In this document: positions 34,523 through 46,751 of the stretch, one piece after another
Layout: every line of letters starts with the position of its first letter
How positions within the stretch are numbered: the stretch's first letter is position 1
Assembly: GCF_000423265.1 (NCBI RefSeq)
Contig: NZ_AUHQ01000002.1
Location: forward strand, 1 to 64,000
DNA from: Ligilactobacillus saerimneri DSM 16049
Lineage (GTDB): Bacteria > Bacillota > Bacilli > Lactobacillales > Lactobacillaceae
DNA: 64,000 nt
Direction of reading: 5' to 3'
Program-made: the position numbers and the translations under genes
Notes under the pieces: model-generated
The model's database searches: none
Seen by the model: the letters and a program-made list of their open reading frames with translations, nothing else
Told to the model about the DNA's origin: nothing

Positions 34523-37099
34523 TTATTCTGCATCAGTTGGCTTTTCTGCCCGATCTAATAACCGTTCCAAGTCACGTTCTTTGTCACCCGTTACCGTTTG
34601 ATACGGTGTTGCAGGTGTTGCTTCTGGTTGGCTAACTTCTGCTAATTCTTCATCTTCTTCTGGTTCAACTTTGGTCATTGTTGAAACTTGTGCATCATCA
34701 TCAAGTTTCATCAACCGAACACCAAGAGTTGCCCGTCCCGTTTGGGAAACATCTGCCACTTTAAAGCGGATCATTACTCCGCCAGTAGTGATAACCAGAA
34801 TATCTTCGTCGCCCTTTACCGTAGTTAATCCAGCTAACGCACCATTCTTGTCGGTAATGTTTAAGGTCTTGACCCCCATAACACCACGATTTTTAATGCC
34901 ATATTCAGATGCCGGTGTCTGCTTGCCATAACCTTTTTCAGATACAACCAGCACATTGCTCTTAGGATCGAGAATAGCAGAACCAATGACATAATCATCA
35001 TCCCGTAAACGAACCCCCAGCACACCACTAGCAGTCCGTCCCATCGACCGGACATCGGCTTCCGCAAAGCTGACGGCATAACCATTGTGGGTCCCGATGA
35101 TAATGTTCTGCTTACCATCAGTAATTACCACTTTGATCAACTCGTCACCATCACGCAGATTGATTGCTTTCAAGCCGTTACGGCGTACATTAGCAAACTC
35201 TTCCACTGCCGTCCGCTTGACACGCCCGTGAAGCGTGGTAAAGAAAAGATAGTGCGCTGCATCTTGATCCTGTTGATGTTGCTCTGCTGTTACTTTAATT
35301 ACCGCTTGGATCTTTTCTTCAGAATCAATATCCAGCAAGTTGATAATTGGAATTCCCTTTGCTGCGCGCCCATATTCAGGAATTTCGTATCCTTTCATCC
35401 GGTAAACTTTACCAACATTAGTAAAGAATAACAATACATCATGGGTTGAAGCAGTGATCAGGTGTTCAATAAAGTCATCATCATGGACATTCATTCCTTG
35501 AATTCCACGTCCGCCACGATTTTGCGCCTTAAATTCGCTGGTTGGCATCCGCTTGACATACCCATTATGGGTCACAGTGATTACCACGTTTTCTTCCTCA
35601 ATTAGGTCTTCGTCCTCTAAAGAAGTAACTTCGCCAACCATCAATTCTGTTCGCCGCTCGTCTCCGAACTTCTCCTGAATTTGCAACAGTTCTTGATAGA
35701 TAATGTTGTGAATCCGCGATTCGTGCGCCAAGATATCTTCATAGTCAGCAATTGCCTTCATAGTCTTGTCGTACTCATTTTCTACCTTGTCCCGTTCCAA
35801 ACCTGTCAACCGCACTAGGCGCATATCTAAAATGGCTTGGGCTTGCTTGGCTGATAAACTATATTCATTCATCAGTCGGTCCTTGGCAATTTCACCACTT
35901 TCAGAATTACGGATGATATTGATAATTGCATCAATATGGTCTAACGCAATCCGTAACCCCTCTAAAATGTGGGCCCGTGCTTTAGCCTTCTTGAGGTCAA
36001 ATTCAGTCCGCCGCCGAATAACTTCTTCTTGATGCTTGAGATAATGTTGTAAGATTTCCTTCAAGCTTAGAATCTTTGGCGTTCCATTAACGATTGCAAG
36101 CATGTTGAAAGTGAAGCCCGTTTGCATCAAGGTTAACTTGTACAAATTATTCAAGACTACTGATGCGCTATAATCGCGCCGCACTTTAATGATGATCCGC
36201 ATTCCTTCACGGTCAGATTCATCCCGAATATCGGTAATGCCTTCGATCTTCTTTTCCCGTGCTAATTCAGCAATCCGTTCAATCAGTTTGGCCTTATTAA
36301 CCATATATGGTAATTCGTGGACAACAATTGTCTGCTTACCATTCTTTTCTTCTTCAATATCAACTTTAGCCCGCAACGTTACTGTCCCACGTCCAGTTTC
36401 ATAGGCTTTTCTAATCCCTGATTTACCCATAACGATCCCACCAGTTGGGAAGTCTGGACCTGGAATTGCTTCCATCAAGTCAGCCGTAGTAGCATCCGGA
36501 TTATTCATCAAAACGTGTAACCCTGAAATTACTTCAGCCAAGTTATGCGGAGGAATATTAGTCGTCATCCCGACCGCAATCCCCGTTGCCCCATTAACTA
36601 GCAAGTTAGGGAAACGCGATGGCAAAACGACTGGTTCCCGCTCAGTTCCATCATAGTTGGGCTGAAAATCTATCGTGTCTTTATTAATATCACGTAACAT
36701 TTCCAGCGCAATTTTAGACATCCGCGACTCAGTATACCGCATGGCTGCAGCGCCATCACCGTCAACCGAGCCAAAGTTCCCGTGCCCATCAACTAACAGG
36801 TAACGGTATGAGAAGTCTTGTGCCATACGCACCATAGATTCATAAATAGCTGAGTCCCCGTGGGGGTGGAACTTCCCCATAACATCCCCAACAATCCGGG
36901 CTGATTTCTTGTAAGGTTTATCCGGTGTTACCCCCAATTCATGCATTCCATATAGGATTCGCCGGTGCACAGGTTTTAACCCATCCCGAACATCGGGCAA
37001 AGCCCGAGCCACGATAACACTCATGGCGTAGTCTAGAAATGAGGTCCGCATAACGTGTGAAAGGTCAACATCTTTTATTCGTTTAGGTACTTCTACCAC
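34523..37099 (-). CDS. gyrA: DNA gyrase subunit A
   Basis: Breaks and reseals DNA while introducing negative supercoils. 858 residues with the winged-helix/breakage domain: active Tyr in [10 protein letters not shown], quinolone region [13 protein letters not shown] retaining the wild-type Ser and acidic residue, the coiled-coil and the six-bladed C-terminal beta-pinwheel with the GyrA box QNRGGRG. GTG start after AGGAGG. It follows gyrB by about 51 bases. Confidence 0.98.
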   Translation of the reverse strand: MVEVPKRIKDVDLSHVMRTSFLDYAMSVIVARALPDVRDGLKPVHRRILYGMHELGVTPDKPYKKSARIVGDVMGKFHPHGDSAIYESMVRMAQDFSYRYLLVDGHGNFGSVDGDGAAAMRYTESRMSKIALEMLRDINKDTIDFQPNYDGTEREPVVLPSRFPNLLVNGATGIAVGMTTNIPPHNLAEVISGLHVLMNNPDATTADLMEAIPGPDFPTGGIVMGKSGIRKAYETGRGTVTLRAKVDIEEEKNGKQTIVVHELPYMVNKAKLIERIAELAREKKIEGITDIRDESDREGMRIIIKVRRDYSASVVLNNLYKLTLMQTGFTFNMLAIVNGTPKILSLKEILQHYLKHQEEVIRRRTEFDLKKAKARAHILEGLRIALDHIDAIINIIRNSESGEIAKDRLMNEYSLSAKQAQAILDMRLVRLTGLERDKVENEYDKTMKAIADYEDILAHESRIHNIIYQELLQIQEKFGDERRTELMVGEVTSLEDEDLIEEENVVITVTHNGYVKRMPTSEFKAQNRGGRGIQGMNVHDDDFIEHLITASTHDVLLFFTNVGKVYRMKGYEIPEYGRAAKGIPIINLLDIDSEEKIQAVIKVTAEQHQQDQDAAHYLFFTTLHGRVKRTAVEEFANVRRNGLKAINLRDGDELIKVVITDGKQNIIIGTHNGYAVSFAEADVRSMGRTASGVLGVRLRDDDYVIGSAILDPKSNVLVVSEKGYGKQTPASEYGIKNRGVMGVKTLNITDKNGALAGLTTVKGDEDILVITTGGVMIRFKVADVSQTGRATLGVRLMKLDDDAQVSTMTKVEPEEDEELAEVSQPEATPATPYQTVTGDKERDLERLLDRAEKPTDAE

Positions 37100-37135
37100 G
37101 TTTTTGTCCTCCTAAATCGCATATTTTTGTAACTT

Positions 37136-37149
37136 ATTTCCCAGGAAAT
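37136..37149. promoter_or_regulatory. Noc-type palindrome 2
   Basis: ATTTCCCAGGAAAT, the exact reverse complement of palindrome 1, in the short gyrB-gyrA gap. Confidence 0.6.
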
Positions 37150-37150
37150 A

Positions 37151-39127
<1,977 letters not shown>

Positions 39128-39170
39128 TTAAATTAAAACCAGCGTCTTGCGCTATCGCTTATCTTTGTAA

Positions 39171-40448
39171 TTAATGTTTATTTTTTGTTGGATAAAAAAC
39201 TTGTGTTGGTAACGTTGGCTGAGTCTTGCCCTGAGCGTCCAATCCCAAAAAGGCATTTAATTCCGCATCACGTTGATTTTTCCGTGCTACTCGCGCTTGT
39301 TGAGCGGCCGTCAACTCAACTTTTTGCCCTTCCTCTTCGACTGTTACTTGCCCATCTTCAATCCGTAAAACACGTGGTTGCTTGATCAACTTCTTGGCAA
39401 TACTCGACATATCAGGTGTTGTTAAAAATGTCTGCACGCGATCTTGGATCGCCTTCAATAAATGGGTTTGTCTTTGCCCATCTAATTCTGAGAGAACGTC
39501 ATCCAAAAGTAGTAGGGGGTATTCTCCCGTCTGATCTTTCATCACATCAATCTCAGCCAGCTTGACTGCTAGTGCCGTCGTCCGTTGCTGTCCCTGTGAG
39601 CCATATGTATGAACGCTTTGACCATTGACCAAAAACCGCAAATCGTCACGGTGCGGACCTAGCAATGTTACTCCCCGCTTGAGTTCATTCGTCTGTAAGT
39701 CATGGTATTCAGCTACCATTTTTTCTTTCAATTCAGTTACACTCATATCTGAAAAATCTTTCACAGAACATTTGTAATCAAATGTTAGTTTTTCATTATG
39801 CTGACTTATTTGCTCATGTACCTCTTGTGCGTAGTGTTCCAACTTGGTTATAAAACGCTGGCGCATCACTATTACTTGACTTCCCCACTCCGCCAACTGC
39901 TCAGATAATACGTCCAGATACAGCCGATCATGTGCTTCCTTATGGGCTAACAGCTTCAAATACTGGTTCCGTTGCTTGAGAACGGCATGGTATTTGGTAA
40001 GGGCATACAGGTACTGGGGATCAATCTGTCCAAACTCCATATCAATAAAGCGGCGGCGCACACTAGGCGCTCCTTTTACCAAATCGAGGTCTTCTGGAGC
40101 AAATAAAATCACGTTCATCTGGCCTACATACTGCGATAAACGTGCTTGTTCGATATGATTGATCAACGCTTTTTTTCCTTGAGCACTTAAGTCTAGTTGG
40201 AGCTTCACTGGACCTTGTTCCCGCTGGACCTCACCTTTGACTTGTCCATGGTGGGCCTTAAACTGAAGTAATTCATGGTCATTGCTAGTGCGGTGACTCT
40301 TGGTCATTGCCAAAAAATAAATCGCCTCTAACAGGTTGGTCTTGCCCTGAGCATTACGCCCTAAGAGGACATTGATCCGGGGTGAAAATGCCAGCGTCAA
40401 TTTCTCATAGTTGCGGAAATGTCGTAGGTCGATATTTTTCAAATACAT
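39171..40448 (-). CDS. recF: DNA replication and repair protein RecF, with C-terminal extension
   Basis: SMC-like ATPase that loads RecA on gapped DNA with RecO/RecR. Walker A LLGRNAQGKTNLLEAI, signature TYGSQGQQRTTALAVKLA, Walker B YPLLLLDDVLSELD. At 425 residues it is about 50 longer than typical RecF. The extra part (about 370-425) is polar, with VTVEEEGQKVELTAAQQARVARKNQRDAELN. Follows yaaA by 15 bases. Confidence 0.95.
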   Translation of the reverse strand: MYLKNIDLRHFRNYEKLTLAFSPRINVLLGRNAQGKTNLLEAIYFLAMTKSHRTSNDHELLQFKAHHGQVKGEVQREQGPVKLQLDLSAQGKKALINHIEQARLSQYVGQMNVILFAPEDLDLVKGAPSVRRRFIDMEFGQIDPQYLYALTKYHAVLKQRNQYLKLLAHKEAHDRLYLDVLSEQLAEWGSQVIVMRQRFITKLEHYAQEVHEQISQHNEKLTFDYKCSVKDFSDMSVTELKEKMVAEYHDLQTNELKRGVTLLGPHRDDLRFLVNGQSVHTYGSQGQQRTTALAVKLAEIDVMKDQTGEYPLLLLDDVLSELDGQRQTHLLKAIQDRVQTFLTTPDMSSIAKKLIKQPRVLRIEDGQVTVEEEGQKVELTAAQQARVARKNQRDAELNAFLGLDAQGKTQPTLPTQVFYPTKNKH

Positions 40449-40463
40449 AACCTATGATCTCCG

Positions 40464-40685
40464 TTAAGCAGCAACTAACTTAAATTCACCAACATCTGCG
40501 ATCACAACGACATCGGCAGGATATAACTTTTTACCCCGTCGGTTTTCTGTCACCCCATTCACGGTGATTGCTGCTGCATGTTCTTGTAAAAACCACTTAG
40601 CTTGGCCACCGGTTTGAATCACACCAGCGATCTTTAACAACTGTCCCAGCGTAATATATTCAGTTTGTAATTGAATTTCTTTCAC
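40464..40685 (-). CDS. yaaA: S4-domain RNA-binding protein YaaA
   Basis: 73 residues, one S4 domain: LGQLLKIAGVIQTGGQAKWFLQEHAAAITVNG and NRRGKKLYPADVV. Normally found between dnaN and recF. Here dnaN lies more than 8 kb upstream because the XrtG operon intervenes. Confidence 0.92.
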   Translation of the reverse strand: MKEIQLQTEYITLGQLLKIAGVIQTGGQAKWFLQEHAAAITVNGVTENRRGKKLYPADVVVIADVGEFKLVAA

Positions 40686-40893
40686 CGTAATTCCTCCCTT
40701 TTTCAGCAGATTTTCACTTCTAAATTATACCTTTTTTTAACGTAAAAAACAATTTTTAGAGTGATTAGAAAGCCTTGGACGCTTTTTAACTACTTTTAAT
40801 GTAGTCATACTAGATATAGATTTAAAACGCTCATAGGGCGTTTATTTCGTTTTTGATATTATTTTTAGAATTTAATTCTCCGTTAGTGCATAC

Positions 40894-40926
40894 AAAAAGA
40901 GCCGTGTTTTTCAACACGACTCTTTT
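40894..40926 (-). terminator. Terminator of the 86-residue gene
   Basis: AAAAGAG.CGTGTT and AACACG.CTCTTTT stem with T-run on the minus strand, 21 bases after the gene. Confidence 0.85.
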
Positions 40927-40946
40927 CACGGTTTTACTCGTTTTCT

Positions 40947-41207
40947 TTAGACACTTAATGCGACACGATGATCCACAACGACTGCTAGGTTGTCATGGTG
41001 ATCTAATTTCTTCTCTAATGCGACCACATCTTCATACGATGGGTATACACCACGGAAAATATTATCCCGGATCATATCGCGTGCTTCCAAAAAACTGGCG
41101 TGACTATCAAAGCTGACGCCCATGATAGTCGAATTTAGTTCGCTGACACTCTTAGAGAATGCCGCTTCAATCTTAAAGTTGCAAAATGCACTTGCATTGA
41201 TGTTCAT
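40947..41207 (-). CDS. Hypothetical protein next to the XrtG operon
   Basis: 86 residues, not recognised. Begins MNINASAFCNFKIEAAFSKS; the middle FLEARDMIRDNIFRGVYPSYEDVVALEKKL is helical. No signal or membrane helix. GGGAGGA lies nine bases before the ATG, and it has its own terminator, both of which support a real gene. Confidence 0.6.
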   Translation of the reverse strand: MNINASAFCNFKIEAAFSKSVSELNSTIMGVSFDSHASFLEARDMIRDNIFRGVYPSYEDVVALEKKLDHHDNLAVVVDHRVALSV

Positions 41208-41387
41208 AGAGCAGTCCTCCCGCCAAGAAAAATCAGAGGTTTATTTGATTTTTTTATTTTTGATTGCTTAAAAAATAAACTAATCTGCTCTCAATTGCAA
41301 GCCTTTTTTGTTATTTTCGCAAAAATGTAATATTTGGGTCAAAGCCTTATGCCCCATGGGGTGAACAAGGGACAAAAATCGACCTAA

Positions 41388-42107
41388 CTAACTATGTATC
41401 TTGCTTGTAATTGCTCGCAGTGGCAGGGGCTTTTGCCAATAAAAACCCTGTTGTAGCTGACAATGGCACTGAATTAATTCCTCTACCAAACACGGGCATT
41501 CGACCCCTTCAACTACCATTTCTAGGCCCCGCCGACAAGCTAAGTCTTGCCATGCTTGAGCAAATAATACTTCACTAGAATGATCTTTTTGACCAAAAAT
41601 CAAGAGGGAAAACTTGATCCGATCAAGGTACTGCGAGTTATTCAAAACAGTCTGTAAACTGTTATACCCTGAACCTACATCATCCAAACTCACCACAAAT
41701 TCCCGCTGCTTTAAATTATCTAGCAGATCTGTAAAATGCGGTAATTTTGTCCCGGTAGAATTGCGTTCTGTGATCTCCAGATGCAGCTGCTTGTTCAAAC
41801 GTTGTAACTCGTTCAAATAATCCCAGCTATCCGGATAAATAAACTGCCATGGATCAATATTAAGATTTAGAATAATTTCCGGATGCGCATCAAAAAAAGT
41901 CTCCAGTTCGCTGATTACCCACGCGCGCATCTGCTTGCGGCGCTCAGTAACACTCATCCAGTGGTTTAACTGTTCAACTGCTACCGCCTGCCCGTTGGCT
42001 TGCCGTAGTAGCAACTCGTAATCTACTACCTGTGCCTGATCAACTCCAGTCACACGGTAGATGGGTTGACAATATAAGATCAAGTCTTTTACCTCTGCTA
42101 CGCTCAT
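41388..42107 (-). CDS. EAL-domain cyclic-di-GMP phosphodiesterase
   Basis: 239 residues forming a stand-alone EAL domain that would hydrolyse c-di-GMP to pGpG. Motifs: ELLLR at 31-35 (the EAL position), LNLNID, HLEITER, SLDDVGSGYNS, Lys in IKFS, VVEGVE and QGFYWQKPLPL. These metal and base residues are present, suggesting activity. Last gene of the operon, overlapping the previous gene by four bases. Confidence 0.88.
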   Translation of the reverse strand: MSVAEVKDLILYCQPIYRVTGVDQAQVVDYELLLRQANGQAVAVEQLNHWMSVTERRKQMRAWVISELETFFDAHPEIILNLNIDPWQFIYPDSWDYLNELQRLNKQLHLEITERNSTGTKLPHFTDLLDNLKQREFVVSLDDVGSGYNSLQTVLNNSQYLDRIKFSLLIFGQKDHSSEVLFAQAWQDLACRRGLEMVVEGVECPCLVEELIQCHCQLQQGFYWQKPLPLRAITSKIHS

Positions 42108-42478
42108 TGTTCACCTCGCGTTACGCGGAAGAATCGTGTCGGTGACTCCCCAATCTCTAATTGCTCCAAGTAACAATCTAACTTTTGCAGGTGCGCATCA
42201 ATTTCATCAAAGAAATAATCACCTAGATTCTCCAGTGATGGGTTGATTTCTGTAAAGGGAGCTACATTATTCAGTAACCGTCCTTGAAGTGGGGTAACGA
42301 CTTCTTGAATTGCTGCTTCGATTTCATTAAAACGTAGAAATTCATCATCGTTGTTTTGCCGTACCTTACAGATAATTTCCCACGTGTGCGGATGGGTAGC
42401 TCCATCACTGTTTTCCCACCGCATTGCATGAGTAGCATTGAGATACGTCCGCAATCGGTAACCATATGTTTTCTTCAT
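42104..42478 (-). CDS. 6-pyruvoyl-tetrahydropterin-synthase-like protein (XrtG-associated)
   Basis: 124 residues in the small family that accompanies XrtG (TIGR03112-type). The three His that bind zinc in pterin synthases appear to be kept: THAMRW and HPHTWE. The catalytic Cys region is not evident, so the reaction may differ. Starts in overlap with the glycosyltransferase stop and overlaps the EAL gene by four bases. Role in the pathway unknown. Confidence 0.8.
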   Translation of the reverse strand: MKKTYGYRLRTYLNATHAMRWENSDGATHPHTWEIICKVRQNNDDEFLRFNEIEAAIQEVVTPLQGRLLNNVAPFTEINPSLENLGDYFFDEIDAHLQKLDCYLEQLEIGESPTRFFRVTRGEQ

Positions 42479-43815
42479 TAATTTTTCTCCCCTTCCTTAC
42501 TATGCCAAAGACGGTGCCAATCGTCCTTGATCACTTGCCATACTTCGTGCCGTTCAGTTGTCATATCGGTAGTGCGCCAGCTTGCTTGACGGAAGGAGGT
42601 ATTGATCACCCCAATTCCCCGGAAGAAACTGACAATCACATTGTAGAATGGCAAAGTTAATAAGATCCAACCATGACGTCGACAATAACGTTGCTCGTCC
42701 CGATCAAACTTCAAATATACTAGCACATTGCTCCAGTTTAATATTCCAATAAACAGATACAGCAAATACATTGCCACAAATGACAATGCAATCATCGCTG
42801 CTGAATAACCGAATGGTACCAAAATAAAGATGGCGAAGAGCCAAACAATTTTCAAAAAGTTTACTGTATGATCAACAATCAGCCGGCGCACAATGAAATT
42901 TGACCAGAGCTCCTTTAGACTAATATGCTGTGCCAAAAAGGCGCGAATAACTTCGATCTCCCCGCGCTGCCACCGCTGCCTTTGCACATATAGTTGGTCC
43001 CAGCCAGAGACCGGTTCAACGTAAAATACTGCATCCGGACAGAGACGAATCTTTCCTTGCAGATAATATCTAATCTGGAAAGTCATATCAGTATCTTCAC
43101 CCACGGTATCAACGTTATACAATCGTGACTGCATAAGCGCTGACCGTCGAAATGCTGAGAAAGCTCCAGACATTGTGAAAATTTCATCATCTTGTGATTC
43201 AATCGTCCGCCCCGCCAGGAACGTAATGGCATATTCCATATATTCATTTAGGTGCAGTAACCGGTGTTTTGGCTGTTGTGCGATCAAATTTCGGTTACTC
43301 AAAATTGTCCCCGTTTGTGCTTGCACATCTGGATGGGCAATAAAGTTTAGTACCATATTCATCAATGCTCTAGGTTCCAATGTTCCGTCGCTATCCATTG
43401 TGATTACATAGTCACCTAAACTATTATAGATAGCCGAGTTTAAAGCGCGGGCTTTTCCTTGTTGCATTGAAAGCCACTGCAGCCGTAACTTAGGAAATGT
43501 GCTTTGTGCTTCCTGAAACACTGCAAAACTGTTATCTGTACTCATATTGTTGGCACAGATAACTGTAACCAATTCGTTCGGATACGTTGAATTGGCAACC
43601 GACGCAATCGCAGCAAACAAAGTATCCGCTGAATTATATACTGGCATAATTACCGTCAGTTCCGGCATCCGTCCTGGCATAGGCGTTTTTCTTTCTCGGC
43701 GCAACGTCCGCCGATTCCGCCACCATGCAACTGCAGCCGGAATTAATTCAAACAAGGCCGGGATAACTAACCATGCAGTCCAAAAGCCCATCTGTAACAT
43801 TGTTTGCTTAACCAT
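42478..43815 (-). CDS. Family 2 glycosyltransferase, XrtG-associated
   Basis: 445 residues: one N-terminal membrane helix, a GT-A domain with TVIMPVYNSADT, DSD (141-143), ED (240-241) and the QRQRW motif (278-282), followed by four to five helices. This is the processive membrane glycosyltransferase pattern (cellulose/hyaluronan synthase-like). In XrtG clusters such an enzyme is a constant partner, so it may build or transfer a glycan on sorted proteins. Overlaps the XrtG gene by eight bases. Confidence 0.88.
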   Translation of the reverse strand: MVKQTMLQMGFWTAWLVIPALFELIPAAVAWWRNRRTLRRERKTPMPGRMPELTVIMPVYNSADTLFAAIASVANSTYPNELVTVICANNMSTDNSFAVFQEAQSTFPKLRLQWLSMQQGKARALNSAIYNSLGDYVITMDSDGTLEPRALMNMVLNFIAHPDVQAQTGTILSNRNLIAQQPKHRLLHLNEYMEYAITFLAGRTIESQDDEIFTMSGAFSAFRRSALMQSRLYNVDTVGEDTDMTFQIRYYLQGKIRLCPDAVFYVEPVSGWDQLYVQRQRWQRGEIEVIRAFLAQHISLKELWSNFIVRRLIVDHTVNFLKIVWLFAIFILVPFGYSAAMIALSFVAMYLLYLFIGILNWSNVLVYLKFDRDEQRYCRRHGWILLTLPFYNVIVSFFRGIGVINTSFRQASWRTTDMTTERHEVWQVIKDDWHRLWHSKEGEKN

Positions 43816-44410
43816 TAGTTTCCTCCCTCATTTGAAATTGTTGGTGACCGGCTTGCCCCAACTGTGACCGTGTAAATACATGGTAATACAATCCAATTAC
43901 CATCACATAGAACAAAATACGCCCAAAGACTGTATGGACCCAGAAGAAACTGCCGTTACCAGTGTAATAAAGAATCGTTGCGATCAACGATAAGCGAAAA
44001 ACATTGGCAATAAAAATCCAACCAACACCCAGGACTGTCCATTTAACTTTGGCCATTCCCCGATAAAACGGATAGAACCACAACAAACTGAGATAAGCTA
44101 ACGTCTCAATGATCCCTGAACATTCATAGTCAACAAACAGTAGTACCAAGCCGTGATTATTCTTGATGCTGATCAAGTTATGAAGGTACGAACTCGTATA
44201 AATCCCTGTTAAGTGCCCCCACCAACCGGTCACTTCTGTCACTAGTGCAGATAGGAGCCAGACAAAGTACGCCCGACAAACAAATGCCAGAATAATAAAG
44301 AGTCCGACACTGCCGACCCAGAAATGAATAGCATCTAAATGGGCCCGATGCAGAACTGAGAGCGCGTATAGCCAGATAATTGTTCCCAAGATTATTGTTC
44401 CTGTAATCAT
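43808..44410 (-). CDS. xrtG: Exosortase family protein XrtG
   Basis: 200 residues with about six to seven membrane helices. The expected transpeptidase triad of exosortases is present: Cys97 in DYECSGIIE, Arg139 in NVFRLSL and His159 in FFWVHTVFGR. XrtG enzymes of Gram-positives are thought to recognise the Firmicu-CTERM tail, remove it and transfer the protein to another acceptor. Two likely substrates are encoded just upstream. Translationally coupled (ATGA) with the membrane protein before it. Confidence 0.88.
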   Translation of the reverse strand: MITGTIILGTIIWLYALSVLHRAHLDAIHFWVGSVGLFIILAFVCRAYFVWLLSALVTEVTGWWGHLTGIYTSSYLHNLISIKNNHGLVLLFVDYECSGIIETLAYLSLLWFYPFYRGMAKVKWTVLGVGWIFIANVFRLSLIATILYYTGNGSFFWVHTVFGRILFYVMVIGLYYHVFTRSQLGQAGHQQFQMREETNG

Positions 44411-45954
44411 TGCTGGATAACCGCTCCTTTCTCTTGTTTAAAACCAATATTAATCAAAGCCCGTGTGATCACTTGCACTGCCTGCTCCCACGTAATTGTG
44501 GTTAACAATAGCATTGCTGGCAGGAACTGAATCATATAGCGACTCCGTCCCCCTTCAAAAATCAAGAGGAATAGCCAGGCGCCAATTAGAGCCAACCGTA
44601 AAGCGTTGGCCCAGAAGTCACGACGCTGCCACCCACATAATGTAACACTCAACATCCCGATCCACACTAGTTGGCTTACAAAGAAAAAGAGCTTAGTGTT
44701 AGCGCCTGTCGGATATAAGAGGGTCTGATAAATCCATCGCCAGCCCCGGTCCGGTTGCCCTACGTGCATGAATGTTCCTTCGCCTAACCAACCAAAGGAG
44801 CCTGCTTCCATGTTGTAACCTTGCTTACGCACCAGAAAAGTTGCGTACCCGCCAATCCCCCGCTCTTTGAGTCTCTTTTTAATCATTTTTTGTGAATAGA
44901 CTATCTTATCTTTTTTAGCGGGTAGTTCTGCCATCTTGAGCGCATCATCTGGGTTGTAACTACCATCACGCCCGGACATCCCCATATTGATGAAATGAAT
45001 TGCCGGGATCTTGAGTGCTGGATTAACCGCCAAAAAGTGTTGCTGCTTGACGGCTCCTTGCAAGCCGACATAGGTCAAGCTACTACTAGTGGCCAAAATA
45101 AGCGCTAAACCAGCACCAATCATCAGCTTCCGCCACTTAAAATAACGCAGACCGCTAGCAGCTGCCAAGGCAACAATTGCCACCATCGGAATAATTGCTG
45201 ATGGTTTTAAGATTCCCGCAGCAACGGTAGCAACACCTGTCACCACTGCCCCAAGGATCCGCAGCCACCAAGGCCTATTCTTACTAAGAAGCATCGCTGT
45301 TCCCAACAAGCCGCTTGCCACTGCTGGTAAAACCCACGTGTCAGTATATGGGACGATAATCATTGGGAAGATTAATAATCCTAGTGCTTGGATAAACCAT
45401 AAGGTGCGGACATACTGTTCTCCTAAAAGACGCGCAGTAAGTAAATTGATCAACGCTGCACTATCAACTGCAATGAGGGTTAACCAGTCCATTGTTAGCC
45501 AGCTATTACTATGTAACCATTGTCCTAACATATGTTGTAGCAATACCAGGGGAATGTTGTTATAGTTTTGGCTAAAATATCCCCGAACATCAACATCAGT
45601 TGGGTGGAGCAAGGCCCGATGGACCATGCCTGCATCAAAACCAATTGCAGGATGTGTAGCCGACACGAGGCTAACCTGAACTAGGATAACAATTGCGGCA
45701 CTGACGCTGATTCCCCACCAGCCACTGTTTTTGATCAGCCAGATCAGTTGGCGCCGGACCCTATTATCCGTCAATAACATTGCTCCCAAACTTGCCAGTA
45801 CGGCTAATCCTACTAAAGTTAGCCATGTTGTACTTTCTGCTTGCAACAATAGGTTTTCTGAAGTCAAAGCAAAATACAGACTTACCGCTAACATCACGGA
45901 GAAAATCCCTGTAATTGCTCGCCCCATCCAGGGCCACCATTCCTTATTTCTCAC
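44407..45954 (-). CDS. XrtG-associated polytopic membrane protein
   Basis: 515 residues with about 12 helices. The layout, with an extracytoplasmic loop containing HPAIGFDAGMVHRAL and YFSQNYNNIPLVLLQHML after helix 3, resembles GT-C type glycosyltransferases of the kind linked to XrtG (TIGR03766-like). A DAG/ND acidic pattern in the first loop could be catalytic. It overlaps the second substrate gene by 11 bases and XrtG by four. A role in adding sugar to the sorted proteins is inference. Confidence 0.75.
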   Translation of the reverse strand: MRNKEWWPWMGRAITGIFSVMLAVSLYFALTSENLLLQAESTTWLTLVGLAVLASLGAMLLTDNRVRRQLIWLIKNSGWWGISVSAAIVILVQVSLVSATHPAIGFDAGMVHRALLHPTDVDVRGYFSQNYNNIPLVLLQHMLGQWLHSNSWLTMDWLTLIAVDSAALINLLTARLLGEQYVRTLWFIQALGLLIFPMIIVPYTDTWVLPAVASGLLGTAMLLSKNRPWWLRILGAVVTGVATVAAGILKPSAIIPMVAIVALAAASGLRYFKWRKLMIGAGLALILATSSSLTYVGLQGAVKQQHFLAVNPALKIPAIHFINMGMSGRDGSYNPDDALKMAELPAKKDKIVYSQKMIKKRLKERGIGGYATFLVRKQGYNMEAGSFGWLGEGTFMHVGQPDRGWRWIYQTLLYPTGANTKLFFFVSQLVWIGMLSVTLCGWQRRDFWANALRLALIGAWLFLLIFEGGRSRYMIQFLPAMLLLTTITWEQAVQVITRALINIGFKQEKGAVIQQ

Positions 45955-46720
45955 TTATCCTACTCCTCTTGCGTTTATTCAGTACGATAAACCCGATCAT
46001 TACTAAAATAACTGCACAAACTACGGGAACTAACCAGCCGGTACTGGTGCCTTCATAGGTAATCCCCGGGCCATCACTATCTGTTCGGTTAAAATTCCAT
46101 GTTGTTGATGGACTACTATCCACTCCCTCTCGTCCCAAGGCAGCAAACGGCACTGCAAATTCCATATAAGTTTCATACCGCCCTTTGTAAACATAGCCCC
46201 CATAAGCTACAAAATTACGATAGTAATATCCATGAGAAGTATCGATCACTTTTACGTTAACGTAGGTTCCTTCCCCGCGTTTTAAACGGTTAGGATTGAA
46301 GGGCTGATCACTATGCACTGCCTTATTGAGATTCAAGTCTGTTAAGACAACTTCTGCAACATCTTTACCATTGACTTTGATCCGATAACCTTCCCCCATC
46401 GGATTCTTCCAGCCCCCACTAATATGACGTGAGTCTAACGTGATAAACCCATAGATATTCCGATCATCCACTGTAAACCGCGCCTCATGGTATAAGTCAC
46501 TATCTAATGACCAATCAGCGGCCGGATAATCGGCCCACTCGCGGAACCCACCACCAATGGTGATGGCGTCGTCATCATTGGGAGTAAAATCATCCACGTA
46601 TGTATCCTGAACATTTTTATACGGATACCCCCATACTTGGGCATGTACTGGGAGGGTAAACAACCATGTCGCACACATCACCAATACAGTAATAAGTATT
46701 TTTTGATAAAGTTTTTGCAC
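45944..46720 (-). CDS. Firmicu-CTERM surface protein 2 (XrtG substrate)
   Basis: 258 residues: signal peptide ending near PVHA, a beta-rich ectodomain and a C-terminal sorting tail ITYEGTSTGWLVP, then a hydrophobic helix and KRKR. The tail is almost identical to that of the next protein. Shared ectodomain features: ARFTVDDRNIYGFI, GYRIKVNGKDVAE, GTYVNVKVIDTS, EFAVPFAALG and STTWNFN. No LPXTG. Probable substrate of XrtG; biological role unknown. Confidence 0.88.
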   Translation of the reverse strand: MQKLYQKILITVLVMCATWLFTLPVHAQVWGYPYKNVQDTYVDDFTPNDDDAITIGGGFREWADYPAADWSLDSDLYHEARFTVDDRNIYGFITLDSRHISGGWKNPMGEGYRIKVNGKDVAEVVLTDLNLNKAVHSDQPFNPNRLKRGEGTYVNVKVIDTSHGYYYRNFVAYGGYVYKGRYETYMEFAVPFAALGREGVDSSPSTTWNFNRTDSDGPGITYEGTSTGWLVPVVCAVILVMIGFIVLNKRKRSRISEK

Positions 46721-46751
46721 TTTAGTGTCCTTTCTAACCCAGTAATAGTAG

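Noticed and set aside
41345-41366. CCCCATGGGG palindrome after the EAL gene as a terminator
   Set aside because: No T-run on either side.
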